NCBI GenBank assembly: GCA_022825665.1
Contig: JAJDWI010000006.1
Coordinates: 1 to 64,000, forward strand
Length of the DNA: 64,000 nucleotides
Direction: 5' to 3'
Source of the DNA: Candidatus Poribacteria bacterium
Lineage (GTDB): Bacteria > Poribacteria > WGA-4E > WGA-3G
Shown: positions 36,395 to 46,554 of the stretch, one piece after another
Numbering within the stretch: the first letter of the stretch is position 1
Layout of the letters: each line of letters starts with the position of its first letter
Program-made: the position numbers and the translations under genes
The notes under the pieces: generated by a model
The model's database searches: none
Told to the model about the DNA's origin: nothing
Seen by the model: only the letters and a program-made list of their open reading frames with translations

Positions 36395-39300
36395 ATGGCA
36401 GACAAAGAGAATCGTTTTAATCGTATATCTATCAGTATCGCCTCACCTGATCAGATAAAAGAATGGGCAAAACGAACATCTTGTAAACGACGAAATCCAG
36501 CAAATGATACATGGTCGTGTCCAGAAAAAGACACGTGTGATTGCGGTGAAATAAAGAAAGCGGAAACGATCAATTACCGTAGTTTTCGTCCTGAACATCA
36601 AGGTTTGTTCTGTGAAGCCACATTCGGTCCTCAAAAGGATTTTGAATGCAGTTGTGGTAAATACAAACGGATTAAGCACAAAGGTCTTATTTGTGACCAG
36701 TGCGGCGTTGAGGTTACAAAATCCCAAGTCCGTAGAGAACGCCTCGGTTATATCAAACTCGCAACCCCGGTCTCACATATATGGTTTTTCAAAGGGATAC
36801 CGTCGCGTCTCGGAACATTTCTTGAACTTGCCTCCAGACAAGTTGAACGTGTGCTATACTTTGATGCATTTATCGTCACAGAGGTAATGGATGACAGTTG
36901 TGGCTTAGCGGTAAAAGATATACTCACCGAATTAGAAGTACATACTAAGTTACGTGAACACCCAGAATCGTTTAAAGCGGGAACTGGTGCGGAGGCGATT
37001 CAGGAACTACTGCGCAATATTGATCTACCAGAAGATGTGAAAAAGTTTAGAGAGGAACTTGAGGCGACATCAAGTCATCAGAAAAAAGTAAAACTCTCAA
37101 AACAGCTCAAAATGGTCGCTGGATTTGACAAGGCAGAAATGCAACCTGACTGGATGATTCTTGATGTCCTTCCAGTCATTAGTCCTGACCTACGTCCTTT
37201 AGTATCTCTGGAAGGTGGTAGATTTGCAACAAGTGATCTCAACGATCTATACCGTCGCGTCATCAACAGGAATAACCGTCTACAGAAACTTATTGATCTT
37301 CGGTCTCCAGAAGTTATCCTACGAAATGAGAAACGGATGCTACAAGAATCTGTTGATGCATTCTTGGATAATGGTAGACATGGACGACGTGTAACAGGTC
37401 CTGGTAAACGCGCACTCAAATCTTTGTCCGATATCCTCAAAGGTAAAGTCGGAAGGTTCCGTCAGAATCTGCTTGGAAAACGGGTAGACTATTCCGGTAG
37501 AAGTGTGATTGTTGTCGGTCCAGAATTAGAACTTCATCAGTGTGGGTTACCGAAATTAATGGCTGTTGAACTCTTCAAGCCATTCATTATAGAAAAACTT
37601 TTGACATCTGGAGAAGTCCAGACTATCAAACGCGGAAAATACTTGACGGAACACGTTACACCTGACTCACCTGTCTGGGAAGCATTGGAAGAGGTTATCG
37701 CTGATCATCCGGTGTTATTAAATCGTCCGCCAACACTCCACCGTCTTGGTATACAAGCGTTTATGCCGGTGCTCGTTGAAGGGAAATCGATACGAATTCC
37801 GCCGCTTGTTTGTAAAGCGTTCAATGCTGACTTTGATGGTGACCAGATGGCAGTTCATGTGCCGCTGTCTATTGAAGCACGGACAGAAGCAAAGATGTTG
37901 CTGCTGAGCAGTGGAAACATACTCAAGCCTTCACATGGAGAACCAATTTCAGTGCCGGAACTTGATATGATTTTGGGGGCGAGTTTTCTAACGAAGCAAC
38001 TCCCGGAACATCAAAAACGAGCGGAACAGCTGCATGCTGCATACACTGAGAAGAAAAAGACTACGTTTGCAAAATTGGAAAACGAAGTTTGGGCGAAACG
38101 ACGTTTTACAACTTTGGATGAGGTGACACACGCGCACGGTTGCGGAACGCTAAAACTGCATGATTCCGTTGTGCTGTTCTTTAAAGGTGTACGTGAACCG
38201 ATTCTAACAACCGTCGGACGCGTAATCTTTAATGAGGTGCTTCCACAGACAAACGGATCTGCTTCACTTCTATGGAAAGATGAAGTAACAGGTCTTGAAT
38301 TGCCGTTCTTCAATGAAGAGGCGCGCGGCAGGCGTTTATCAGAACTTATCAAAACATGTTTCAACGAACTTGGCACCGCCGAAACTGTATCCCTGTTGGA
38401 TAGATTACAGAAACTTAGTTTTGAGTATGCTACCCGCAGCGGGATTTCTCCTGGAATAAAAGACTATCTAATACCACCTGAAAAGGAAAAGATTCTTTCC
38501 GAAGCAAGAAAGCAAATTGAACTTCTCTACGAACAAGATAACCTTGAGGTGGAGGAATTAGAGAACCAGAAGATTAGGATATGGTCTAACGCAGTTAACG
38601 AAGTAGGAGAGACCCTGTTCACCGTTCTTCCTGAAACAGAAACCCATCTGGTTGAACAAGGGAAAGAAGTAGAAGGATTTAGTCCGGTTCATTTGATGGC
38701 AGACAGTGGTGCACGTGCTCGTAAAAACCCATTCACGCAAATTAGTGCTATCGTAGGATTGAAGTCTAAACAAAGCGGTGAAATTCTATCTACACCAATC
38801 CAATCCTCTTATCGGGAAGGTTTAGATGTACTTGACTACTTTACCTCAACCTACGGTTCACGTAAAGGGTTGGTGGATACTGCTATGAAAACAGCAGCAT
38901 CGGGCTACCTCACGCGGAAACTCGTTGATGTCGCACAAGATGTTATGATTACTGAAGAGAATTGTGGTACAACGCACGGTATCCTTAAATTTACCACAGA
39001 TGCTGGTTCAATCAGTTTCAAAATCAGTGGACGTGTTACGGTGGAACCTGTTAAGTTTTCTATTGAACACTATAATGCAAATACAGCACCTAATATACAA
39101 GGGCGTGTTGTGTTCATGGTGACCGAAGTGCCTAAGGTAACTGATGGAATTATCGGTCAAGTAGATCATTATGAGGTGACCGAAGTACCCAATACCAATA
39201 TAAAGATGACAAAGGTTCCTGATGGTATTATAGGTCAAATAGATCATTACAAGGTGACCAAAGTGCCCGATGGTATTATAGGTCAAATAGATCATTATAA

Positions 39301-42300
39301 AGTAATTAAAGTGGATCCTCCTCATTTCCATTCGAATTTTGAGAAGGAAGTCTATCAGTTTCTCTCGGATAGCAAATATGAAGTCACTTCACAAGTTAAA
39401 GTTGACACACCAGAAAGTTCTAATGATTACCGTCTAATTGATGTTGCAGTAAATGCCACTAAACAGGGAGAGTATTGGATTGGAATAGAATGTGACGGTC
39501 CCGATCACGATGAACCTGAGAAAAAAGAGAAAGATAGTGCAAGGCAGCAAGAACTTGAAAAATTAGGATGGAAAATTCTGCGTATCTCTGGGGAAGATTG
39601 GTCCGAGAATCGTAAGGAAACTGAACAGAGAATTCTTGCCGCTGTGAAGGATGCTGAAAAAGCAGGCTCTACCGGTAAGGGTAGTAGTCTAAGCAAAGCA
39701 GAATGGGAAAAATTTTACAACACTTATTCTAACATTTGTCCTATTAAACCCAAAGATAAAAATAACGATGCGATAAAGATAGGTCATCAACTTACTCCAG
39801 AAGAATGGAAAGACCTCAACGAGACATGCGAGGGATTAGAAGTTGATTGTTTCTGGAAGATTACTGAAGTCCATAATAAAGAGTGTTCCTTGAAAGTAGG
39901 AAAGGTCATTTCCAATGCTGAATACCAAGAAGCACTTCAGGATAATCAATCTCCTGTGAAGGTAGGAGACCAAATAACTCCAGAAGAATGGAAAGACCAC
40001 AACAAGACATGGAAGGGATTGAAAAGTGAACAATGTCCTGTGAAGGTAGGAGATCAACTTACATCCAAAAAATGGGAGAACCTCAGCAATGACTGGAAAG
40101 GATTAAAAGTTGATACCTTCTGGAAAATCACTAAAGTCAATAATCTAAAGTGTCCATTGAAAGTTGGAATTGTCATTTCCGATGTTAAGTATCAGAAGGC
40201 CTGTAATGATTATTTGTGTCCGAAAGTCGGTGATGATTTGACTCCAGAGGAATGGGAATATCACAGTGAGGCTTGGGAAGGAAAAGGACTAGAAACTGAA
40301 CGCTGCTGGAAGATTGACGCAGGAATATTCCTTACTCCCAGAGATGCTGAACAAATTGAAAAGGAAGACGTTCCAAGTGTACGAGTTAGATCCATATTGA
40401 CATGCGAAGCGGAAAAAGGTGTCTGTGCAACCTGCTACGGTGCGGATTTAACATCAGGGCAACGCGTCAATGTAGGAGAAGCAATTGGCATTATTGCAGC
40501 ACAATCCATCGGTGAACCCGGCACACAGTTGACAATGCGGACGTTCCATACGGGGGGCGTGGTTGAAGATGTGAGTGAAGGTCTTGCAAGAAAAATTCTT
40601 GCCAAGACTACGGGAACTGTGCGATACCGAGATTTCATCCCAGGACGCACCGTCCGTGAAGAAAGTGGACTTTTTATTGCACAACAGGTCGCTGAACACC
40701 TTGACCAAGCAAAATATAAAGTCAAAACAGTCGAACATCCTGAATGTAAGTTGCAACCCGACGAGCTTCTCACTGAGAAACAATACCAAGAAAACCTTGA
40801 ACGTTTTCCCGGATTTGAGGTGGAAAACATCGTATATCAGGTAGCGAAAGTGAACCGTCCTGATGTCGTTGAGGCGAATGCAGGAAAAGATATTTCGTTA
40901 CAAGAGCGACAATATCTAACGGAGCATGAATATGTTAAGTTTTCACAAATGTTCTCCCTTTTACGATGCTCTGAAGCACTTTATCGGGTTGAGAGTGTAA
41001 AACATCCAGAAACATCTCTCAAACCTGGTACCATGCTGACAGATAGTGAGGCAGAAACTTGGCGTGCGGAAATTCGACCTTTTGACGGTGAATGGGTGTA
41101 CCTAACAGATGATGGCACTACACTGACTGAAAGCGAATATTTACAAAAGCAGAACAGTGTTACTGCTGAGATGAAGTTTCTAATTAAGTCGGTAACGCAT
41201 CCAAGTTGTCCATATAAGGAAGGTAAATTACTTACACCAGAAGAAGAAAGTCAATACCATCTGGAACTCAGTGAACCGGTGTATACCGTGACAGAGGTTA
41301 GTGAAGGTATTGAGACAGAAGTTGGTGAGGAATTGTCTGCCGCAGAATTCCGTCGACTACAAGAGATGCACAAAGCATTTGATGTGCAACGTCCCTCAAC
41401 ACCACAATGCAGGGTCACTCATGTTACGCATCCAGATTGTCCGTTAAAGCCGGGAGAACTCGTTGAAATTGATAAGTTAGAGGCACTCCAGGATAAATTC
41501 AGCGGATTTACTGCTGAACGATTAAAATATCGAATAACTGCTGTGCATCATCCAGAATGTAATTTAGACCCCGAAACGCTGCTCACAGAAAATGAGAAAA
41601 AAGCGGTGTTAAAGGTTTATCCAGGATTTGAGGTAAATGTCATCAAAAATGAAGACGCTTTTGAAGTTGAACGGCTATATCGCGTTGTTGCCTCACATCA
41701 CCCAGACTTTCCAGTACCTGTAGATGAACTCATCACACAATCTGAGTCAAACCGCTATCGTCGCAATTATAAAGGGTTTGATTTTGAGAAACTTTACATA
41801 CGAACTGTTGATGGTGATGAGACTGAAGAAGTATTAGTTGAGGCTGACTACAAATTACTCGTTAAACAGCACAGAGATACAGATACACCGCTACCCGAAT
41901 TAAAACTTGTGTATCATGTACTCGCTGTTCATCATGAGGAATGTCAGTTCACCGCAGGACAGCAAATTGATGAAACTGAATATAAACGCGCACAACGTCT
42001 CTATAAAGGTTTTGATACTGAGCGCGTATATAAGGTGACGAAAGTCAACGCAGCGGATGCGGAAGTTAAAGTAGGCGAAATCCTCAGTGATGCAGACTAT
42101 AAGAAAGAAGTATCATCCACTTCAAGGAATACCTATCAGGTAACAAAAGTATTGCATCCGAACTGCACACTCAAAGTTGGACAAGATCTAAAAGACTGGG
42201 AATATAACACGGCTCTTGAACAATACACGGGAGTTGATGTTGACGGTCTCATTGAAACCTTCCGGATAGAAATCCAAAATCCAGATGGTGGTCACAAATC

Positions 42301-43222
42301 ACACCTTATCCCAGCTGGATATTCCGTTTCTGTGAAAGATGGCGAGGAAGTCAAAGCTCAACAACCGTTAGCAGAATTGCACGAAAAAACTACTAACCTT
42401 GACATTGTTGTCGGTATCCCACGTGTGACTGAACTTTTTGAAGCACGTCGTCCAAAACGTGAAGATGCTGCCGAAATCGCTGAGATTGACGGAACTATCC
42501 AACTCACTGGACAGAAAGCGGGTGTTCCGCAGTACCGTATCGTAGACGGTGCTTCAAGAAGTCGTTTGTATTCTATACCGGACGAGAAACGTCGCGTTGA
42601 CGATGGCGACTGGGTGGACGCAGGTCAACCCTTAACAGACGGATATCTCAATCCACACGATATCCTTGCAATCGGTAGAACAACGTTGAATGGACATTCT
42701 CTCGAAGGTGAAGAAGCACTGTGGACATATCTCGTTGATGAAGTACAGACTGTCTACGGAACCAACACGATCAACGACAAACACGTGGAAGTGATTGTGC
42801 GGCAGATGCTTCAAAAAATACGTATTCTAACTGTCGGTGATACGACGTTCTACGCGAATGATGAAGTCACCAGATTCAAGTTCCATGCAGAAAACAGACG
42901 CGTTGAACAAGATGGCGGTACACCCGCAACAGGTGAACCTGTCCTGCAAAGTATTAGCAAAGCTTCGTTAAGCACGGATAGTTTCATTTCTGCAGCGAGT
43001 TTCCAGCAGACACCTAAAGTCCTAACTGATGCTGCTGTTGAAGGTCAAACTGACATGCTAACGGGTCTGAAAGAGAACGTCATTCTCGGACGACTCATTC
43101 CCGCAGGAACCGGTTTCTCTCAGTGGCAGGAACTTGATGTATCTTATGACGCAATTGAAGATCAAGAACCCGAGGCAATTCCAGAAGATCTACCTGAACA
43201 AATCGCTGAAGTTGAAGATTAG
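36395..43222 (+). CDS. rpoC: Giant RNA polymerase beta-prime subunit with three lineage-specific insertions
   Basis: AAGGAG precedes the ATG. At 2275 aa it is far longer than the usual 1200-1450. Canonical parts are intact: N-terminal zinc ribbon (Cys85, 87, 100, 103), catalytic NADFDGD (477-483), bridge-helix region, C-terminal zinc ligands Cys857, 1337, 1344, 1347, trigger-loop helices ([10 protein letters not shown] 1379-1388; [14 protein letters not shown] 2007-2020) and the normal C-terminus. Three insertions are added. Residues 26-50 hold four Cys. About 905-1326 split the second zinc site and include a nuclease-like domain (974-1092). About 1436-1950, in the trigger loop, consist of degenerate repeats. 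The frame is uninterrupted. Confidence 0.96.
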   Translation: MADKENRFNRISISIASPDQIKEWAKRTSCKRRNPANDTWSCPEKDTCDCGEIKKAETINYRSFRPEHQGLFCEATFGPQKDFECSCGKYKRIKHKGLICDQCGVEVTKSQVRRERLGYIKLATPVSHIWFFKGIPSRLGTFLELASRQVERVLYFDAFIVTEVMDDSCGLAVKDILTELEVHTKLREHPESFKAGTGAEAIQELLRNIDLPEDVKKFREELEATSSHQKKVKLSKQLKMVAGFDKAEMQPDWMILDVLPVISPDLRPLVSLEGGRFATSDLNDLYRRVINRNNRLQKLIDLRSPEVILRNEKRMLQESVDAFLDNGRHGRRVTGPGKRALKSLSDILKGKVGRFRQNLLGKRVDYSGRSVIVVGPELELHQCGLPKLMAVELFKPFIIEKLLTSGEVQTIKRGKYLTEHVTPDSPVWEALEEVIADHPVLLNRPPTLHRLGIQAFMPVLVEGKSIRIPPLVCKAFNADFDGDQMAVHVPLSIEARTEAKMLLLSSGNILKPSHGEPISVPELDMILGASFLTKQLPEHQKRAEQLHAAYTEKKKTTFAKLENEVWAKRRFTTLDEVTHAHGCGTLKLHDSVVLFFKGVREPILTTVGRVIFNEVLPQTNGSASLLWKDEVTGLELPFFNEEARGRRLSELIKTCFNELGTAETVSLLDRLQKLSFEYATRSGISPGIKDYLIPPEKEKILSEARKQIELLYEQDNLEVEELENQKIRIWSNAVNEVGETLFTVLPETETHLVEQGKEVEGFSPVHLMADSGARARKNPFTQISAIVGLKSKQSGEILSTPIQSSYREGLDVLDYFTSTYGSRKGLVDTAMKTAASGYLTRKLVDVAQDVMITEENCGTTHGILKFTTDAGSISFKISGRVTVEPVKFSIEHYNANTAPNIQGRVVFMVTEVPKVTDGIIGQVDHYEVTEVPNTNIKMTKVPDGIIGQIDHYKVTKVPDGIIGQIDHYKVIKVDPPHFHSNFEKEVYQFLSDSKYEVTSQVKVDTPESSNDYRLIDVAVNATKQGEYWIGIECDGPDHDEPEKKEKDSARQQELEKLGWKILRISGEDWSENRKETEQRILAAVKDAEKAGSTGKGSSLSKAEWEKFYNTYSNICPIKPKDKNNDAIKIGHQLTPEEWKDLNETCEGLEVDCFWKITEVHNKECSLKVGKVISNAEYQEALQDNQSPVKVGDQITPEEWKDHNKTWKGLKSEQCPVKVGDQLTSKKWENLSNDWKGLKVDTFWKITKVNNLKCPLKVGIVISDVKYQKACNDYLCPKVGDDLTPEEWEYHSEAWEGKGLETERCWKIDAGIFLTPRDAEQIEKEDVPSVRVRSILTCEAEKGVCATCYGADLTSGQRVNVGEAIGIIAAQSIGEPGTQLTMRTFHTGGVVEDVSEGLARKILAKTTGTVRYRDFIPGRTVREESGLFIAQQVAEHLDQAKYKVKTVEHPECKLQPDELLTEKQYQENLERFPGFEVENIVYQVAKVNRPDVVEANAGKDISLQERQYLTEHEYVKFSQMFSLLRCSEALYRVESVKHPETSLKPGTMLTDSEAETWRAEIRPFDGEWVYLTDDGTTLTESEYLQKQNSVTAEMKFLIKSVTHPSCPYKEGKLLTPEEESQYHLELSEPVYTVTEVSEGIETEVGEELSAAEFRRLQEMHKAFDVQRPSTPQCRVTHVTHPDCPLKPGELVEIDKLEALQDKFSGFTAERLKYRITAVHHPECNLDPETLLTENEKKAVLKVYPGFEVNVIKNEDAFEVERLYRVVASHHPDFPVPVDELITQSESNRYRRNYKGFDFEKLYIRTVDGDETEEVLVEADYKLLVKQHRDTDTPLPELKLVYHVLAVHHEECQFTAGQQIDETEYKRAQRLYKGFDTERVYKVTKVNAADAEVKVGEILSDADYKKEVSSTSRNTYQVTKVLHPNCTLKVGQDLKDWEYNTALEQYTGVDVDGLIETFRIEIQNPDGGHKSHLIPAGYSVSVKDGEEVKAQQPLAELHEKTTNLDIVVGIPRVTELFEARRPKREDAAEIAEIDGTIQLTGQKAGVPQYRIVDGASRSRLYSIPDEKRRVDDGDWVDAGQPLTDGYLNPHDILAIGRTTLNGHSLEGEEALWTYLVDEVQTVYGTNTINDKHVEVIVRQMLQKIRILTVGDTTFYANDEVTRFKFHAENRRVEQDGGTPATGEPVLQSISKASLSTDSFISAASFQQTPKVLTDAAVEGQTDMLTGLKENVILGRLIPAGTGFSQWQELDVSYDAIEDQEPEAIPEDLPEQIAEVED
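39212..39307 (+). repeat. 48-bp tandem duplication inside rpoC
   Basis: Two adjacent 48-bp units (39212-39259 and 39260-39307) encode [15 protein letters not shown] in near-identical DNA. More diverged relatives precede them ([14 protein letters not shown]). The similarity at synonymous sites suggests recent expansion. Confidence 0.85.
39314..39670 (+). other. REase_MTES_1575/DUF559-like nuclease domain within rpoC
   Basis: Residues 974-1092 of the beta-prime subunit read [10 protein letters not shown], then LIDVAV (Asp1016), [11 protein letters not shown] (Glu1032, Asp1034), then [17 protein letters not shown] and DW (1068-1069). The order Asp, ExD-type IECDG, then basic helix with LGW and the terminal RI..DW is the signature I know from the MTES_1575/DUF559/Vsr-like branch of the PD-(D/E)XK fold. 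The presumed active-site acids are conserved. Confidence 0.75.
40700..42244 (+). repeat. Repeat array in the trigger-loop insertion of rpoC
   Basis: About eleven degenerate units of 35-45 residues follow the pattern YxVxxVxHPxCxLKPG, then LT-x-x-E-Y and GFE. Units start near residues 1441, 1480, 1530, 1595, 1630, 1672, 1712, 1762, 1840, 1879 and 1914. Related units also occur in the second insertion (about 1126-1300, [17 protein letters not shown] type). The site corresponds to SI3 in other bacterial polymerases. Confidence 0.75.
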
Positions 43223-43254
43223 TCGTAAGATAAACTGTTTTTGAGTAAAAAAAT

Positions 43255-43285
43255 AACGCCAAATGCCACATGTGCATTTGGCGTT
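43255..43285. terminator. Terminator after rpoC
   Basis: Perfect 12-bp arms AACGCCAAATGC and GCATTTGGCGTT with a 7-base loop, A-rich before and T-rich after, lie between convergent rpoC and the small basic gene, so it probably works in both directions. Confidence 0.8.
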
Positions 43286-43377
43286 AATTTCTTTAACGTT
43301 ATATGTAAAAACTTATCATTGCATAATTATCTTCTTCAACGGGCAGGATACATTCCTGTCCACATTAGAAATTGATA

Positions 43378-43491
43378 TTAACGATTCTGCAATAGTTCTT
43401 TCAATGCTGCTTTTTTCTTTTTTGAACGACGTAGTTGACGTTGACGTATTTGTGTTCGTCGTCTCGTTTGTCCACTTTTACTCCGTGGCAT
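43378..43491 (-). CDS. 37-residue, highly basic small protein
   Basis: The frame starts inside the last codons of the upstream gene: GATGCCACGGAGTAA contains its ATG and the upstream TAA, a 14-base overlap implying coupled translation. The product begins MPRSKSGQTRRRTQIRQRQL and is about 45 percent Lys plus Arg, with a short helical end KKKKAALKELLQNR. I do not recognise a family. The composition suggests RNA or ribosome binding, like small ribosome-associated proteins, but that is inference. Confidence 0.6.
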   Translation of the reverse strand: MPRSKSGQTRRRTQIRQRQLRRSKKKKAALKELLQNR

Positions 43492-44611
43492 CAGGTCTAC
43501 CTCCTTCATCAATAGTTTTCGCCAGATACATTAAAGCTGATTCACAGTGTGCTTCCAGAGATTTCATTGCTACAGTCAATTCTTCTACAGAATGTGTATG
43601 TAACTGGACCCTATTTTCAGTGATCGTGATATATAGGGCTTGTTCCTGAAAAAATAAATCATGTTGTGTATCTGTTTCTATCTCAAGTGTATCAGTATGC
43701 CATTCTTTTAAAACATCTTTAATTGCTAAACCATCAAAGTTCTTATATAGTGCTTTAGCCGGAAATGTGTCAGGAGATGGGAGAGATATGGGTTCATCTA
43801 CAGGCGTTTCTTTGTCTGAAATCGACAAAGATGAATCCGAAATATGAGATGGTTCATCCTGTATCAGTGAAGTTTTTCCAGTTATCGCGTTAGAAAACAT
43901 ATTTGTCTGTTCTTCATTACCTTTGTTATTTACATTCTCGGTTTCTAAGGCTTCTGAAAGGATGTCTCCTACAACTGAATCTTCCTCGTCAATATGTAGT
44001 TGATCAACCATAATACTCATAGATTTTAGACCGATATGTTGAATCAACGGATGTTCCACAATTATATGTGGTGGAGCAATATCAAAAATAGAGTTAGAGA
44101 CAAATGCTACTTCTGCTTTATCATAATTTCCGTGACGTCTAAGTCGGTTTTCACACGCGGTTAACGCTGAAGACAAGGTGCGCATAAATCTTGATGTAAT
44201 TAATTGAGGTAAGATTTCTGTCTGAAATAATCCGATAATTTCATCCGGTTCTTGTAAGATTGATGGCTTATCATCTTGTTTTTGAAACTCTGTGTCTTGC
44301 CCTACTACTGTTGTTTCAACTTCAGCATAAACTGAGGAATCAGTATTTTCTGATACTTCACTATCTATGAACATGTCTGTTAACGCTTTGTACATCAGGT
44401 CAATATCAAAGTTCACTTTTTCCAGTTCGGGTTCTTCAAGCAGATCCAGACTTAGTAAAATACACGCATATAACCTTTCCTCGTCCATTGTTTCTAAGTG
44501 TAGATTACGGTGTTTCGCAACTGCAAGTTGTTTTTGTCTTGATTTACGGTTGCGATTTCTCTTTTCCCGTTTACGGGCAATATTTGTTGATCTACTTTTT
44601 TTCTTTGCCAT
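43478..44611 (-). CDS. Unknown acidic protein with Lys/Arg-rich N-terminus
   Basis: I do not recognise this 377-aa protein. Residues 1-35 are extremely basic (MAKKKSRSTNIARKREKRN...). The rest is acidic, with no membrane segment, and contains a helical block at about 40-75 (LYACILLSLDLLEE) and one at about 120-165 (GLFQTEILPQLITSRFMRTL). A low-complexity Ser/Asp/Glu stretch covers about 205-270. The C-terminal half ends in a helical segment (ELTVAMKSLEAHCESALMYL). The basic start shared with the overlapping downstream gene suggests that the pair acts on RNA or ribosomes. Divergent from tyrS. Confidence 0.65.
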   Translation of the reverse strand: MAKKKSRSTNIARKREKRNRNRKSRQKQLAVAKHRNLHLETMDEERLYACILLSLDLLEEPELEKVNFDIDLMYKALTDMFIDSEVSENTDSSVYAEVETTVVGQDTEFQKQDDKPSILQEPDEIIGLFQTEILPQLITSRFMRTLSSALTACENRLRRHGNYDKAEVAFVSNSIFDIAPPHIIVEHPLIQHIGLKSMSIMVDQLHIDEEDSVVGDILSEALETENVNNKGNEEQTNMFSNAITGKTSLIQDEPSHISDSSLSISDKETPVDEPISLPSPDTFPAKALYKNFDGLAIKDVLKEWHTDTLEIETDTQHDLFFQEQALYITITENRVQLHTHSVEELTVAMKSLEAHCESALMYLAKTIDEGGRPDATE

Positions 44612-44764
44612 ATCAATATCTTCTGTGATACTTGATGGAATTGTTACATACTAATCCTATGTAGAATGAACATATCCAAGTTTATTTTTCATATAAGTAT
44701 ACTCATTCATTTTACATCTGTCAACTGTTATTTCTCTGATGACATTTTGTTCTATGGTATTGGT

Positions 44765-44793
44765 TTGACAAACGGACATTGCTATGGTATTAT
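44765..44793 (+). promoter_or_regulatory. Promoter of tyrS
   Basis: TTGACA (44765-44770), 17 bases, TATTAT (44788-44793), with a short leader before the start codon. No T-box is present. Confidence 0.7.
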
Positions 44794-44831
44794 TAACATC
44801 GGTATAACATTCTTGGAAGGAATAATTACTC

Positions 44832-46073
44832 ATGTCAAATGTATTTGAAACCCTTAAGGAACGCGGTTTCGTCCAGCAATGTACGAATGAAGAAAATGTT
44901 GCCCATCTGCTATCTGGCAATCCGATTACATATTATGTTGGTTTTGACCCAACAGCAGATAGCCTCCATGCAGGCAGTCTTGTTCCGATAATGGCGATGG
45001 CGCATTTGCAGCGTGCAGGACACAAACCGATAGCGATTATCGGTGGTGGTACTACAATGATCGGAGATCCAACCGATAAAACGGAGATGCGTCCGATGAT
45101 CACTGCTGATCAAGTTGAAAAAAATGGAGAGCGTATTCTCAAACAGCTACAGCGATACCTTAATTTGGATAATACTGTAGGTTTTTTTCTCAATAATGCT
45201 GAATGGTTGTTATCGCTAAACTATATTGATTTTCTACGTGATATTGGGAAGCACTTCCGTGTCAATGAGATGATACGTGCTGAAGGGTATCGGCAACGTC
45301 TTGAAAGAGAAATGGGACTATCATTCCTTGAATTTAATTATCAACTGTTGCAAGCGTATGACTATTTATGTCTTTTCCAAAAATACGAGTGTGTTTTACA
45401 ACTCGGAGGTGATGACCAGTGGGGTAATATTCTTGCTGGTGTTGATCTTGTGCGCCGGATTGAGGGTGAACGGGTACACGGTTTGACCTTTCCACTTCTC
45501 ACGACTGCTGGTGGAGCAAAAATGGGTAAAACTGCTGGTGGTGCTGTATGGCTTGATTCTGATAAAACATCTCCATACCAATTCTATCAGTATTGGATCA
45601 ACATTGATGACCGTGATGTTGAACGGTTCTTGGCATATTTCACCTTTTTACCGATGGATGAAGTCCGGAAACTCGGTAACTTAGAACATGATGCGATTCG
45701 GGAAGCAAAGGCAGTACTCGCTTATGAAGTCACGAAACTTGCACACGGAAAAGATGAAGCAGACAAAGCACAGGAAACATCTCGCGCTGCATTTGGTGGA
45801 GGTGGACTCGATCTTGATGCAATGCCTACGACATCTATTTCCACCGACAGACTCAACGTTGGTATTCCCATATTGGAGTTGTTTCATGAAGTTGGTTTAG
45901 CCACATCAAAAAGTGAAGCGCGCCGTCTCATACAACAAGGGGGTGCTTATATTAACGACAAGCAGTATAAGGCTATAGATGTAATTATTGACGTTAAGAT
46001 GTTGGAAGAAAACATTCTACTTTTACGCGCGGGTAAAAGACGTTACCATAGAGTTGTTCTGGAGGAAAGTTAG
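44832..46073 (+). CDS. tyrS: Tyrosyl-tRNA synthetase
   Basis: Class I synthetase of 413 aa. YYVGFDPTADSLHAGSLVPI contains the HIGH-equivalent HAGS. GGGTTMIGDPTDKTEMR, the tyrosine/tRNA region YDYLCLFQKYECVLQLGGDDQWGNI, and the KMSKS-equivalent KMGKT follow. The C-terminal S4-like RNA-binding domain reads LATSKSEARRLIQQGGAYIN. It charges tRNA-Tyr. AAGGA precedes the ATG by about 10 bases. The downstream gene makes the first precursor of the aromatic amino acids, so the neighbourhood is thematically linked. Confidence 0.97.
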   Translation: MSNVFETLKERGFVQQCTNEENVAHLLSGNPITYYVGFDPTADSLHAGSLVPIMAMAHLQRAGHKPIAIIGGGTTMIGDPTDKTEMRPMITADQVEKNGERILKQLQRYLNLDNTVGFFLNNAEWLLSLNYIDFLRDIGKHFRVNEMIRAEGYRQRLEREMGLSFLEFNYQLLQAYDYLCLFQKYECVLQLGGDDQWGNILAGVDLVRRIEGERVHGLTFPLLTTAGGAKMGKTAGGAVWLDSDKTSPYQFYQYWINIDDRDVERFLAYFTFLPMDEVRKLGNLEHDAIREAKAVLAYEVTKLAHGKDEADKAQETSRAAFGGGGLDLDAMPTTSISTDRLNVGIPILELFHEVGLATSKSEARRLIQQGGAYINDKQYKAIDVIIDVKMLEENILLLRAGKRRYHRVVLEES

Positions 46074-46153
46074 GATAGAACTGTTATAGTTCATCATTTC
46101 AATGGAGTTGATATCATCTCAAGCCGTAAAAAAATAAAATATTCCAAAATAAT

Positions 46154-46183
46154 TTGACTTAACCTTATAACATGTGTTATAAT
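46154..46183 (+). promoter_or_regulatory. Promoter of the aroF leader
   Basis: TTGACT (46154-46159), 18 bases, TATAAT (46178-46183), starting a leader of about 365 bases that contains a leader peptide and a terminator. Confidence 0.7.
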
Positions 46184-46270
46184 ATAAAAAATATGTTTTG
46201 TTACGTAATATATCGTAGGCAAGTTCAGAATAGGTTTTACAATCTAAAGTATGTATTAGGTGTCTTTGTA

Positions 46271-46411
46271 ATGCAAAAGCTTGAACACACTGTTATCTCT
46301 TCAGTACAACGGAATTTATCATCATTTTTATCGATTGAAAGTATCAACCTTTGGACGTTATTTACGTTTGGGTTATACCCGTTTTTGTACTTCGGCGGTA
46401 GGTGGTGTTAG
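46271..46411 (+). CDS. Aromatic-rich leader peptide of the aroF attenuator
   Basis: A 46-codon frame starts at an ATG preceded by TTAGGTG. Its last 20 residues, INLWTLFTFGLYPFLYFGGR followed by WC, contain four Phe, two Tyr and two Trp plus four Leu, a density not expected by chance. The stop codon overlaps the 5' arm of the alternative hairpin. The peptide should be a sensor of aromatic aminoacyl-tRNA supply, as in pheA and trp attenuators. Confidence 0.75.
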   Translation: MQKLEHTVISSVQRNLSSFLSIESINLWTLFTFGLYPFLYFGGRWC

Positions 46412-46461
46412 TTTGTAAGCACTCATGAAAATGTAATAAACCAATCGCATTCATCACCACC
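46401..46461 (+). promoter_or_regulatory. Candidate antiterminator hairpin
   Basis: GGTGGTG (46401-46407, the last leader codons) can pair with CACCACC (46455-46461). The 3' arm overlaps the first two bases of the terminator stem, so the two structures should compete. A ribosome at the stop codon would mask the 5' arm and permit termination. Confidence 0.6.
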
Positions 46462-46498
46462 CAGCGTCGAGAACAATTCGATGTTGGGTTATTTTTTT
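46460..46498 (+). terminator. Attenuator terminator upstream of aroF
   Basis: CCCAGCGTCGA and TCGATGTTGGG form an 11-bp stem (two G-U pairs) with a 7-base loop, followed by TTATTTTTTT. It stands 56 bases before the aroF start, in the right place for premature termination. Confidence 0.82.
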
Positions 46499-46554
46499 AC
46501 ATATTATTCAACATTGACTTGAAACAGAGTTAGTTGTCGGAGGAATTCAATACA

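Noticed and set aside
39107-40372. Intein in rpoC
   Set aside because: The insertions lack an N-terminal Cys/Ser splice block and a C-terminal His-Asn followed by Cys/Ser/Thr, and there is no homing-endonuclease or Hint pattern. The sequence reads as permanent domains.
36395-43222. Assembly artefact explaining the giant rpoC
   Set aside because: The frame is uninterrupted for 2275 codons, the flanking conserved motifs are each present once and in the right order, and the two insertions share diverged, not identical, repeats.
46190-46500. T-box riboswitch upstream of aroF
   Set aside because: A GGTGG word occurs, but the T-box core (AGGGTGGNACCGCG type) is absent, whereas the aromatic leader peptide and competing stems explain the region well.
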